Assembly: GCA_013813185.1 (NCBI GenBank)
Contig: JACCSD010000075.1
Location: 1 to 18,106, forward strand
DNA from: Burkholderiaceae bacterium
GTDB taxonomy: Bacteria; Pseudomonadota; Gammaproteobacteria; Burkholderiales; Burkholderiaceae_F
Direction: 5' to 3'
Length of the DNA stretch: 18,106 bases
The notes under the pieces were generated by a model, which did not search any database, was not told the DNA's origin, and saw only the letters and a list, made by a program, of their open reading frames with translations. Positions 1 to 6,006 of this stretch are shown here, piece by piece. Numbering within the stretch: the stretch's first letter is position 1; the number at the start of each line of letters is the position of its first letter. Both the position numbers and the translations under genes were made by a program.

Positions 1-147
1 ACCAATCGAGAAATCAACGCGCTCGCCAAGAAAGTCGAAGAGTTGAGCCGGAACGTGGCTTCCGCGACGAAGGCAAAACCTGCACGGAAAGCTCCGGCCA
101 AGCGTGCGAAGACAGTGAAGAAGGCAGCGAAAAAGGATGCCGCCTGA
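1..147 (+). CDS. Phasin / PHA granule-associated protein, C-terminal end (partial)
   Basis: The gene enters from the left edge and is open from base 1 to a TGA at 145-147, giving 48 residues. The fragment starts with a short heptad-like helix (KKVEELSRNV) and ends in a low-complexity Lys/Ala/Pro tail (KPARKAPAKRAKTVKKAAKK). A coiled coil followed by a histone-H1-like KPA tail is the C-terminal layout of the PhaF/PhaI class of polyhydroxyalkanoate granule proteins. In that class the tail is thought to bind DNA and the helical part to coat granules. The N-terminal phasin domain lies outside the window, so the family call rests on the tail alone. Another Lys/Ala-rich nucleoid-binding protein is the main alternative. 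It converges on the PilZ gene, with hairpins between. Confidence 0.6.
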   Translation, partial: TNREINALAKKVEELSRNVASATKAKPARKAPAKRAKTVKKAAKKDAA

Positions 148-167
148 GAGCGCCATCGCGTAAGCGG

Positions 168-184
168 TGCCTCGTCCCGAGGCA
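168..184. repeat. Small perfect hairpin downstream of the phasin gene
   Basis: TGCCTCG (168-174) and CGAGGCA (178-184) form a 7-bp perfect stem with a 3-base loop, 20 bases after the phasin stop. No T run follows on either strand, so it is more likely a 3'-end stabilising or weak terminator hairpin than a full intrinsic terminator. Confidence 0.4.
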
Positions 185-247
185 ATGTCGCGACAGCAGC
201 GGCTGGCGCAGATGCGCCGCCTTTAAGTCGTCGCCCGAGGAACGGAG

Positions 248-303
248 CAACGCCGGGGCCTTTGAGCAAAAAAACGCTTTAGCCTTTTTTTGCGCCGGCG
301 TTG
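248..303. terminator. Nested inverted repeat, possible bidirectional terminator
   Basis: An outer 9-bp perfect inverted repeat (CAACGCCGG at 248-256, CCGGCGTTG at 295-303) encloses an inner 9-bp one (GCAAAAAAA at 266-274, TTTTTTTGC at 285-293). The inner pair has a 10-base loop. Both strands therefore carry a run of seven T inside a GC-capped structure. It lies between two genes that converge (phasin end at 147, PilZ end at 406), where a two-way terminator would be expected. The T run is inside the outer stem rather than after it, so the exact mechanism is uncertain. Confidence 0.5.
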
Positions 304-405
304 TGAGTACCGCAGTGGTTGGCACGAAGTGCCCGACGCCCAGGCAGACCAGCTCCGCCCAACGCTTGCGCTCCTGCGAAGCGCCGGCGATGCGACGCTA
401 TGTTG

Positions 406-1242
406 CTACACCCTCGCGTACAACGGAACTTCTAGCTCTCGCACAAGCCCCGCGGTGACAAATGCATGCACCGCAATCTTTTCAGCCGAGCTCAAAGACA
501 CAAATGACACGCCCAATAGACGTTCGCCCGTCTCATCTGGCTTGCGCACCGGCCGCGCGCGCGCTTCGATCATCAACTCCTGCTCCGCAACCGCGAGTTG
601 AAACACGACTTTGACTTCGTCGTAGAAAACGCTGAGGTCGTCGTGCAGCGCGATCGCGGCGCCGCCGGTGGACAGATCGCTGATCGTTCCCTTAACGAAG
701 CGCCCTGAAGCCTGCGCGCCGGGGTAGATCATGCACGGTAATTCGGTTTTGACACGCGGCGCCGCGCGCAGCTCGCGCTTTTCGACGTGCTGCTGCTGCG
801 GCCATCCAATGTGCAGATACTCGAACGGCTCGCTGCAGGCTTTTACCAACGGCGCTATGAACTCGTAGATCGATTCGCCGGAAAAGCTGCGGAATCGATA
901 CATCGCGCCTTCTTTCACGGCCATCGCGGACGAGTCTTCCGGCGCTGTGACGACGATCGAGTGACCTTCGTGCACACCGATGAGCTTGACCGTCGCCGCA
1001 TTTTCCAGCGTATCGCCGTTGGGCCACATCCTCAGCACGCGCCAGCTTGCCAACTCACGCGGGGCTGGGCGTCGCGCGCCACTCGGCACCGCGGAGATCA
1101 ACGAGAGGGACGGCTGCGGCACCGAGGAAGGCACCGTCAAAGCTTCGTCCAACGTCGGCACTGCCGGAGTTTCATCCGGCGTCGGCACCGTCATCGGCGA
1201 CGACTCGTCAACGGGCACTGCAAAGGGTTCGGTCATGTTCAT
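406..1242 (-). CDS. YcgR-like PilZ domain protein (c-di-GMP binding)
   Basis: A 278-residue protein. Residues 1-60 are a Pro/Thr/Val-rich, low-complexity leader with three imperfect repeats of the form VPxxDE. Residues about 65-150 resemble the YcgR N-terminal (PilZN-type) beta domain. A PilZ domain follows with both c-di-GMP contact motifs: RAAPR (RxxxR) at 159-163 and DLSTGG (DxSxxG) at 189-194. Both motifs are intact, so c-di-GMP binding is likely. Proteins of this build act as cytoplasmic c-di-GMP effectors, often slowing flagellar motors or controlling surface traits. No flagellar gene is nearby, so the output is unknown. The start is ATG at 1242, with a second ATG two codons in. I see no good ribosome binding site before either. 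Confidence 0.88.
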   Translation of the reverse strand: MNMTEPFAVPVDESSPMTVPTPDETPAVPTLDEALTVPSSVPQPSLSLISAVPSGARRPAPRELASWRVLRMWPNGDTLENAATVKLIGVHEGHSIVVTAPEDSSAMAVKEGAMYRFRSFSGESIYEFIAPLVKACSEPFEYLHIGWPQQQHVEKRELRAAPRVKTELPCMIYPGAQASGRFVKGTISDLSTGGAAIALHDDLSVFYDEVKVVFQLAVAEQELMIEARARPVRKPDETGERLLGVSFVSLSSAEKIAVHAFVTAGLVRELEVPLYARV

Positions 1243-1578
1243 GGCTTAAGCGCGAACGTCGCGACTCAAAAATGACTCCCAAGTTTGCGGGAGATTTCGT
1301 CCCTCGGGCCCACCGAGAAAACGTCCGCTCGCCCGTCAATTCCGAAGCTAAATGTGATTCGAAGAAAAGAGGATGGCAACTCAAGTTAGTGCCTGCCTAG
1401 GCCGAAAGTCTGAGCGTGGACCCAGGGAGGGAGCGCTGTCCTGATCCCCGCCGAGCAGCCTTCCGCCTTGGGCACCACACCACGTAACGATCCCGGTGCT
1501 TAGCTCATAAGCATTGGTAACTAGGCGGTTCGCCATGGCGGCTACACTGCCCCGTCAAACACTGCTGCGACACATTTC
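1243..1578. other. 336-base intergenic region between divergent genes
   Basis: This gap separates the PilZ gene (leftward) from the small exported protein gene (rightward), so it should hold both promoters. I see a weak -10-like TACACT at 1543-1548, a 10-bp palindrome CGCCATGGCG at 1531-1540 just before it, and a 5-bp stem pair CTCCC/GGGAG (1276-1280 and 1289-1293) on the PilZ side. No convincing -35 box, RNA gene or protein gene was seen. A 23-codon ATG frame at 1372 has no coding character that I can recognise. Confidence 0.5.
1531..1548 (+). promoter_or_regulatory. Possible promoter -10 and adjoining palindrome for the Lys-rich exported protein
   Basis: TACACT at 1543-1548 is a -10-like hexamer 30 bases before the ATG at 1579, which would give a leader of roughly 20-25 bases. 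The 10-bp palindrome CGCCATGGCG at 1531-1540 sits in the -10/-35 spacer, where an operator could lie. No matching -35 hexamer is visible at 16-18 bases, so the call is weak. Confidence 0.25.
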
Positions 1579-1764
1579 ATGAAAATACTTTTCGCTGCGT
1601 TGATCGTCAGCGCATTCGCTTTGGCGCCCGGACCAGTTCGTGCTCAGGATAAAAAGCCCGAGCCGACCAAGGAAGAAGCCAAAAAATCGGAAGCAAAGAA
1701 AACCGATAAGGCGGACGTCAAGAAGGATGAGGGCAAGAAGAAGGTCAAGAAGGGCGGCTGCTAG
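1579..1764 (+). CDS. Small lysine-rich exported protein, function unknown
   Basis: A 61-residue protein. Residues 1-22 form a classical signal peptide: MK, a hydrophobic core, then a VRA cleavage site before Q23. The mature part of about 39 residues is almost wholly charged, with 15 Lys and 9 Asp/Glu in short KK-EE/KK-DE blocks, and it ends in KKGGC. The single Cys is the last residue and is not in a lipobox, so this is not a lipoprotein. A mature protein this small and polar should be periplasmic or secreted and disordered. I do not recognise a family. A strong terminator follows at 1779-1813. No clear Shine-Dalgarno precedes the ATG. The signal peptide and terminator support a real gene. 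Confidence 0.6.
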   Translation: MKILFAALIVSAFALAPGPVRAQDKKPEPTKEEAKKSEAKKTDKADVKKDEGKKKVKKGGC

Positions 1765-1778
1765 TCAGTCTGCCATGT

Positions 1779-1813
1779 AAACAAACGGCCGCGTGCGCGG
1801 CCGTTTTGTTTTT
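1779..1813. terminator. Strong intrinsic terminator, bidirectional
   Basis: The arms AAACGGCCGCG (1783-1793) and CGCGGCCGTTT (1796-1806) make a GC-rich stem with a tiny loop. It can extend through a one-base bulge to AACA/TGTT. It is followed by TTTTGTTTTT on the plus strand and by TTTGTTT on the minus strand. It serves the small exported gene (stop at 1764). It directly abuts the reconstructed stop of the leftward aldo/keto reductase (1814-1816). Confidence 0.85.
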
Positions 1814-2849
1814 CTACTGGTGACCCAGTACGGGATGCGGTTGATACGGCGCCGCCAGCGCTGCTAACTCCTGCGCGCCCAAGAAACGTCGAGCGCCTGA
1901 ACCGCCTGTTCGATCTGCCACGGCTTGCTTGCGCCGACGATCGGCGCACCGACACCGGGTTGGTGCAGCAACCACGCATAGGCCAGTGTCGGGTTCGGCA
2001 CGCCTTTCTGTTCTGCGGGCTTGCCCAGCCTGCGGCCACTGCGTGATCGGCCGCCTGGTAGTAGTACTTCTGCGCGATGTCGTCGGTCTGTGCACGCGAG
2101 GTCGCGCCGCCCGCCTTCTCATCGCCGGCGGAGCGCGCACGGTTGCCTGCCAGAAAACCGCGCGCCGGCGGGCTCCACGGCAGCAGACCGACCCCTTGAT
2201 CGCGGCAAAGAGGAATCATCTCGCGCTCTTCCTCGCGGTACGCGAGGTTGTAGTGGTTCTGCATCGAGATGAACCGCGTCCAGCCGTGGCGCTGCGCGAC
2301 ATCTTGCATCTTGGCGAACTGCCAAGCCCACATGCTCGATGCACCCAGGTAGCGGACTTTGCCCGCGCGTACGACAGCGTGCAGTGCTTCCATCGTTTCT
2401 TCGATCGGAGTGGCGGAGTCGAAGCGATGGATCTGACAAAGATCGATCGTATCGATGCCGAGCCGCTGCAGACTCGCATCGACCGCCGCGAAGATGCGCT
2501 TGCGCGACAGCCCGCTCATGTTCGGCCGCTCGGGCGGCTTCGGCGCGGCCGCGTTGCCGCCTTTGAACTCGAGATCGACCGGAAAGTAAAGCTTGGTCGC
2601 GATCACGATCTCATCGCGCCGCGCCAGCTCGCGCAGCAGCTTGCCGGTGATCTGCTCGGACGCTCCGGCCGAATACATGTCTGCTGTGTCGAACACGTTG
2701 ATGCCGAGTTCGACTGCGCGTTGCACGATCGGCCGTGCCGCATCTTCGCCGATCACCCACGGCCGCCATTCAGGCGTGCCGAACGTCATCATTCCGAGTG
2801 CGATGCGCGAAACCTTGAGGCCGCTCTGGCCGAGGCTGACGTACTTCAT
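1814..2849 (-). pseudogene. YajO-like aldo/keto reductase, broken by two -1 frameshifts
   Basis: The first ~272 residues read cleanly as a YajO-type NADPH-dependent aldo/keto reductase. The catalytic tetrad is D54, Y59 (FDTADMY), K86 and H141 (QIHRFD), followed by family blocks SMQNHYNLAYREEEREM and LPWSPPARG. Near 2030-2036 the frame is lost. The expected sequence (LGKPAEQKGVPNPTLAYAW, then APIVGASKPWQIEQAV) continues in the next frame. Near 1881-1887 it shifts again, and the usual family ending (LGAQELAALAAPYQPHPVLG) runs to a TAG at 1814-1816. Adding one base at each point gives about 345 residues, normal for the family. As read, the first frame continues with unrelated sequence to 1761. 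Either this is a recent pseudogene or these are two sequencing/assembly indels; the tetrad is intact. It is 6 bases downstream of the 99-residue gene. Confidence 0.85.
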
Positions 2850-2855
2850 CGAGCG

Positions 2856-3155
2856 CTAACCCAATCCAAGCAAACGACCGATGCGCGCAAGGTAGTCGGA
2901 TCCGGTCAGCGCGCCGCTTTTCAATTCGCCGCCCAACTCATCGATTTTGTCGCGCACACCGTGCAGGCCCACGTGCACTTCGTCGTGCGACGGCTCGGCA
3001 GCGCTCAATGCCAGGCGCAGCTGCTCGACCTCGGCGCGCAAGGTATCGACGCTGGCCCCGCCCGCTCGCGCCTTTGCAACGTCGCGCTCGAGTTGATCGA
3101 CCAGTTTCCCGACCTCGTCGAAATTTACGGTGCGCGCGGGAATCGGTGCGCTCAT
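2856..3155 (-). CDS. 99-residue coiled-coil hypothetical protein
   Basis: I do not recognise the family. The start at 3155 is chosen because AGGAGGG lies six bases upstream, the best Shine-Dalgarno in the window; an upstream ATG at 3239 would overlap the divergent gene. Residues about 14-60 form heptad-like helices (VGKLVDQLERDV, then VDTLRAEVEQLRLAL). A second helical part (VGLHGVRDKIDEL) follows, and the protein ends in DYLARIGRLLGLG. There is no signal peptide or membrane segment, so it should be cytoplasmic and oligomeric. The stop is 6 bases before the aldo/keto reductase start, so the two are probably co-transcribed. Confidence 0.75.
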   Translation of the reverse strand: MSAPIPARTVNFDEVGKLVDQLERDVAKARAGGASVDTLRAEVEQLRLALSAAEPSHDEVHVGLHGVRDKIDELGGELKSGALTGSDYLARIGRLLGLG

Positions 3156-3207
3156 TGCCGCCCTCCTGCATTCTGCTCCATCAAACCTAACCTTACACTC
3201 CCGCCCC

Positions 3208-4932
3208 ATGTCTTCCCGCCCCGACTCTCCCCGTCCCAACTCTCCCCGTACTGGCGCCCGCCTGCTCGTCGATCAGTTACTGATCCAGGGTGTCAATCAC
3301 GCCTTTACCGTTCCCGGCGAAAGTTTCCTGGCGGTGCTTGACGCGCTGTACGACTCGCGCGACATGGTCAAACTCATCGTCAATCGGCACGAGTCCGGCG
3401 CCACCTTCATGGCCGAGGCGTACGCCAAGTTGACGGGGCAGCCCGGCGTGGCATTCGTGACTCGCGGACCCGGCGCGACCAACGCCGCGATCGGCGTTCA
3501 CGTCGCACATCAGGACTCGTCGCCGCTGATTTTGTTCATCGGCCAGGTCGGCAACGATTTCGTCGAACGCGAAGCGTTTCAGGAAATCGATTACCGCCGC
3601 ATGTTCGGCCAGATGACCAAATGGGTCGCGCAGATCGATCGCGCCGATCGCGTGCCGGAGTTCGTGGCACGCGCGTTTCAGGTAGCGACCAGCGGCCGCG
3701 CCGGGCCGGTCGTGCTGGCGCTGCCCGAAGACATGCAGTCGGTAAAGGCCGAGGTGGGCGACGCGCTTTGCCATCAGCCGGTACTGGGCGCTCCGAGCGA
3801 CATGCAGATCGCGGCGCTGCGCCGCCTCCTCGGTCGCGCGCAGCGGCCGCTGGTGATTCTTGGCGGCTTCGGCTGGACGCCTGCCGCGTGCGACAACTTC
3901 AAGCGCTTCGCCGAGGCGAACTACCTTCCAGTCGCGTGCGCGTTTCGTTTTCAGGATCTATTCGATAACCGTCATCCGAATTACATCGGCGACGTCGGTG
4001 TCGGCATCAATCCCAAACTTGCACAGCGCATCAAGGATGCCGATCTGATTCTCGCGATCGGGCCGCGCCTGGGCGAGATGACCACTTCAGGCTATACGTT
4101 GCTCGACGTGCCGGTGCCGGCGCAAGCGCTGATCCACGTTCATCCCGGCGTCGAAGAACTTGGCCGTGTGTTTCAAGCGCAGTTGATGATCAACTCCGGT
4201 TTGCCGCAATTCGCATCGCGCCTGGCGATGATGGTTCCGATCGAAGAGCCGCCGTGGCGCGAGACAGTCACTTCTGCGCGCGAGGAGCTGGAGGCGTGGC
4301 AGCAACGGCCGGCGGTTTATGCGCATGGCGATCCGCCGCTCGACCTGTGGGAAGCGATGCAGATTTTGTCGCGCGCAATCCCACCGGACGCGATCATCGC
4401 CAATGGCGCCGGCAATTTCGCAACCTGGGCGCACCGGTTCTGGCGCTATTCAGGGTTGCGCACCCAAATTGCGCCCACCGCAGGCGCGATGGGCTACGGT
4501 GTGCCGGCCGCGATCGCGGCCAAGATTGCGGCGCCCGAGCGCACCGTGATTGCGTTGGCCGGCGACGGAGACTTCTTGATGACCGGGCAGGAGTTAGCCA
4601 CCGCCGTGCAGTACGGCGTCGGGGTGCTGGTGCTCGTATTCAACAACCAGATGTACGGCACGATTCGAATGCATCAGGAACGCGAGTTTCCGGGGCGCGA
4701 GCATGGCACCGCGCTCGTCAACCCGGACTTCGCGAAACTGGCGCAGGCGTACGGCGCGTTCGGCGCTACTGCAGCGACTACCGATCAGTTTGGGATCGTC
4801 CTGTCGCAGGCGCTGGCATTCATTCGAGAGCAGCGCCTGCCCGCACTGATCGAACTGACGATGGATCCCGAAATCATCACGCCGAACGCAACGCTATCGG
4901 CCATCCGCGCAACGGCGAGACTGCAGCGTTGA
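3208..4932 (+). CDS. ThDP-dependent acetolactate-synthase-like enzyme
   Basis: A 574-residue protein with the three-domain layout of the IlvB/POX family. The N-terminal ThDP-binding (PYR) domain spans about 15-180 with catalytic Glu62 in NRHESGA. A central domain covers about 200-350. The C-terminal PP domain has the metal/ThDP motif GDG at 452-454 and NN at 479-480. In the central domain the text around GPRLGEMTTSG (285-295) lacks the RFDDR-type motif typical of FAD-binding acetohydroxyacid synthases. No ilvN small subunit adjoins. It may therefore be a catabolic carboligase or decarboxylase rather than the biosynthetic enzyme. The presence of Glu62 argues against glyoxylate carboligase. The start at 3208 avoids overlap with the divergent gene at 3155. 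There is no Shine-Dalgarno, and a TACACT box lies eight bases before the ATG. Confidence 0.85.
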   Translation: MSSRPDSPRPNSPRTGARLLVDQLLIQGVNHAFTVPGESFLAVLDALYDSRDMVKLIVNRHESGATFMAEAYAKLTGQPGVAFVTRGPGATNAAIGVHVAHQDSSPLILFIGQVGNDFVEREAFQEIDYRRMFGQMTKWVAQIDRADRVPEFVARAFQVATSGRAGPVVLALPEDMQSVKAEVGDALCHQPVLGAPSDMQIAALRRLLGRAQRPLVILGGFGWTPAACDNFKRFAEANYLPVACAFRFQDLFDNRHPNYIGDVGVGINPKLAQRIKDADLILAIGPRLGEMTTSGYTLLDVPVPAQALIHVHPGVEELGRVFQAQLMINSGLPQFASRLAMMVPIEEPPWRETVTSAREELEAWQQRPAVYAHGDPPLDLWEAMQILSRAIPPDAIIANGAGNFATWAHRFWRYSGLRTQIAPTAGAMGYGVPAAIAAKIAAPERTVIALAGDGDFLMTGQELATAVQYGVGVLVLVFNNQMYGTIRMHQEREFPGREHGTALVNPDFAKLAQAYGAFGATAATTDQFGIVLSQALAFIREQRLPALIELTMDPEIITPNATLSAIRATARLQR

Positions 4933-4949
4933 TCGCGTATCCGCGATAC
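4931..4949. repeat. Overlapping hairpins between convergent genes
   Basis: ATCGCG (4932-4937) pairs with CGCGAT (4942-4947) across the loop TATC. Alternatively GTATC (4937-4941) pairs with GATAC (4945-4949). The structure begins at the stop of the ThDP enzyme and fills most of the 22-base gap to the convergent gene. No T run follows directly; a T7 run at 4970-4976 lies inside the convergent gene. It is a possible weak terminator. Confidence 0.35.
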
Positions 4950-4954
4950 AGCAG

Positions 4955-5218
4955 TTACTTCGCGAGGCTTTTTTTCAACAGTTCCGCGGTCAGCTCATTC
5001 AAGCCGACGCTTTTCTTCACCGCCTGCTCCTGCAGCGCCTTTACCAGGTCTTGCGGCAGCTTGACTGCAAACGGCACGAGTCCGAGCGCGCGATCGCGGT
5101 CACGCTGCTCGCGCCGATCGAGTTCAGGCGCAATCGCCCGGCCGTACGCATTGCCGGCAGCGCGCATTTGATTGGTGAGCTTGCTTCCCTGGCGCTTTTC
5201 GAGCTCGCCACGTTTCAT
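4955..5218 (-). CDS. Small ribbon-helix-helix-like protein
   Basis: An 87-residue protein. Residues 1-45 are polar and Arg-rich (RREQRDRDRA). Residues 48-87 fit an Arc/MetJ-type ribbon-helix-helix: a strand (VPFAVKLP), helix A (QDLVKALQEQAVKK), a turn (SVGLN) and helix B (ELTAELLKKSLAK). Such folds usually bind DNA as dimers, often as repressors or antitoxins, but no toxin-like partner is next to it. Its ATG overlaps the stop of the DUF3025 gene (ATGA), so it is the last gene of the pyrC operon and probably translationally coupled. The target is unknown. The fold assignment is by eye. Confidence 0.65.
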   Translation of the reverse strand: MKRGELEKRQGSKLTNQMRAAGNAYGRAIAPELDRREQRDRDRALGLVPFAVKLPQDLVKALQEQAVKKSVGLNELTAELLKKSLAK

Positions 5219-6006
5219 GAATCCGTCTCCGCTTTGCGATCGGGCCGCATCTTAGCCGGACGGAACACCCGCGGGTCTGAGTAGAAATCCGGGTTCTCAT
5301 TCTGAGCCCACCATCCGGGGATGCCGAGCACCGGCAAGGGCATCAGATCGCGCGGCGTCAGACGTTCATCGAGACCCGCGGCCATGTGTCGATCGATTTC
5401 ATCCAATGATGAACCCGCCGCAAGCGCGATATGCAACGCATGCGCAGTGATGCCTTTGTAGGGACGCTGCAGCTTTTCCAATAACGCATGCCCGAATGCC
5501 AGCACGTTGACACCGCCTGCCCAGGCGGCGCGCCGGCTTTGAAACAGCGCCGGCCAATCGTGGCCGCGTAGCAGGTCGATGACGTCCGAGCGTTCGGTAA
5601 CCACGAGCACCGCATTTTCATCGATCAACGTCGCGGCGTCGCGCACCGGGCCTCGTACCGCGCAGACACCGTCACGCGCTATCGCCGTTGACTGCAGCCG
5701 ATTCAACTGTGCCTTGGCTCTTGGAAACCGCAGGAAGATCAGCGCATTGAAGAGATCGTGCAAATTGGCGCGCGTTGGCACGCAACCGGTGCGAGCGATA
5801 CCGGTTTCGTAAGGCTCATCACTTGCAGCTTCGGCCTCGCAGAAGGTGATGCGCCGACCGTTCGCGTTGCGCAGGTGTGCAGCTTCGGCCACCAGGTTCA
5901 ACGACCTCCGCCAATCGCCAGCGGCAGCAACGCTCCGGCCTTGACCAGCGATGGGCGCAAGCCACGGCGCAGACCAGTCGATGCTCGCTAGCTCTGCAAC
6001 TTCCAC
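5215..6006 (-). CDS. DUF3025 family protein
   Basis: A 263-residue protein recognised as DUF3025 from the conserved block ETGIARTGCVPTRANLHDLF and the following NALIFLRFPRAKAQLN (about 67-102), and from the C-terminal GIPGWWAQNENPDFY ... DPRVFRP. The family is conserved but its function is unestablished; there is no signal peptide or membrane segment. The start is a GTG at 6006, which overlaps the pyrC coding region by 19 bases. No later in-frame ATG would keep the conserved N-terminal part. The tight overlap with pyrC implies co-expression and suggests, without proving, a link to pyrimidine metabolism. Confidence 0.85.
   Translation of the reverse strand: MEVAELASIDWSAPWLAPIAGQGRSVAAAGDWRRSLNLVAEAAHLRNANGRRITFCEAEAASDEPYETGIARTGCVPTRANLHDLFNALIFLRFPRAKAQLNRLQSTAIARDGVCAVRGPVRDAATLIDENAVLVVTERSDVIDLLRGHDWPALFQSRRAAWAGGVNVLAFGHALLEKLQRPYKGITAHALHIALAAGSSLDEIDRHMAAGLDERLTPRDLMPLPVLGIPGWWAQNENPDFYSDPRVFRPAKMRPDRKAETDS

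Noticed and set aside
1372..1443. Short ATG frame of 23 codons with a purine-rich stretch before it
   Set aside because: The AGAGG lies directly against the ATG, too close for a ribosome binding site, and the peptide has no features.
3130..3207. Longer N-terminus for the ThDP enzyme starting at ATG 3130
   Set aside because: It would overlap the divergent 99-residue gene, and the extra 26 residues are unlike ThDP enzymes.
3156..3239. Longer N-terminus for the 99-residue coiled-coil protein starting at ATG 3239
   Set aside because: The AGGAGGG site six bases before ATG 3155 decides the start, and the extension would overlap the ThDP enzyme gene.
1929..3341. 470-codon rightward open frame opposite the aldo/keto reductase and the 99-residue gene
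   Set aside because: It is Arg/His-rich, has no recognisable domain and mirrors the codon pattern of the real leftward genes. Long antisense frames are common in GC-rich DNA.
3208..4932. Glyoxylate carboligase, suggested by the glycerate kinase in the same window
   Set aside because: Glyoxylate carboligase lacks the catalytic Glu that is present here as E62, and the two genes are 7 kb apart.
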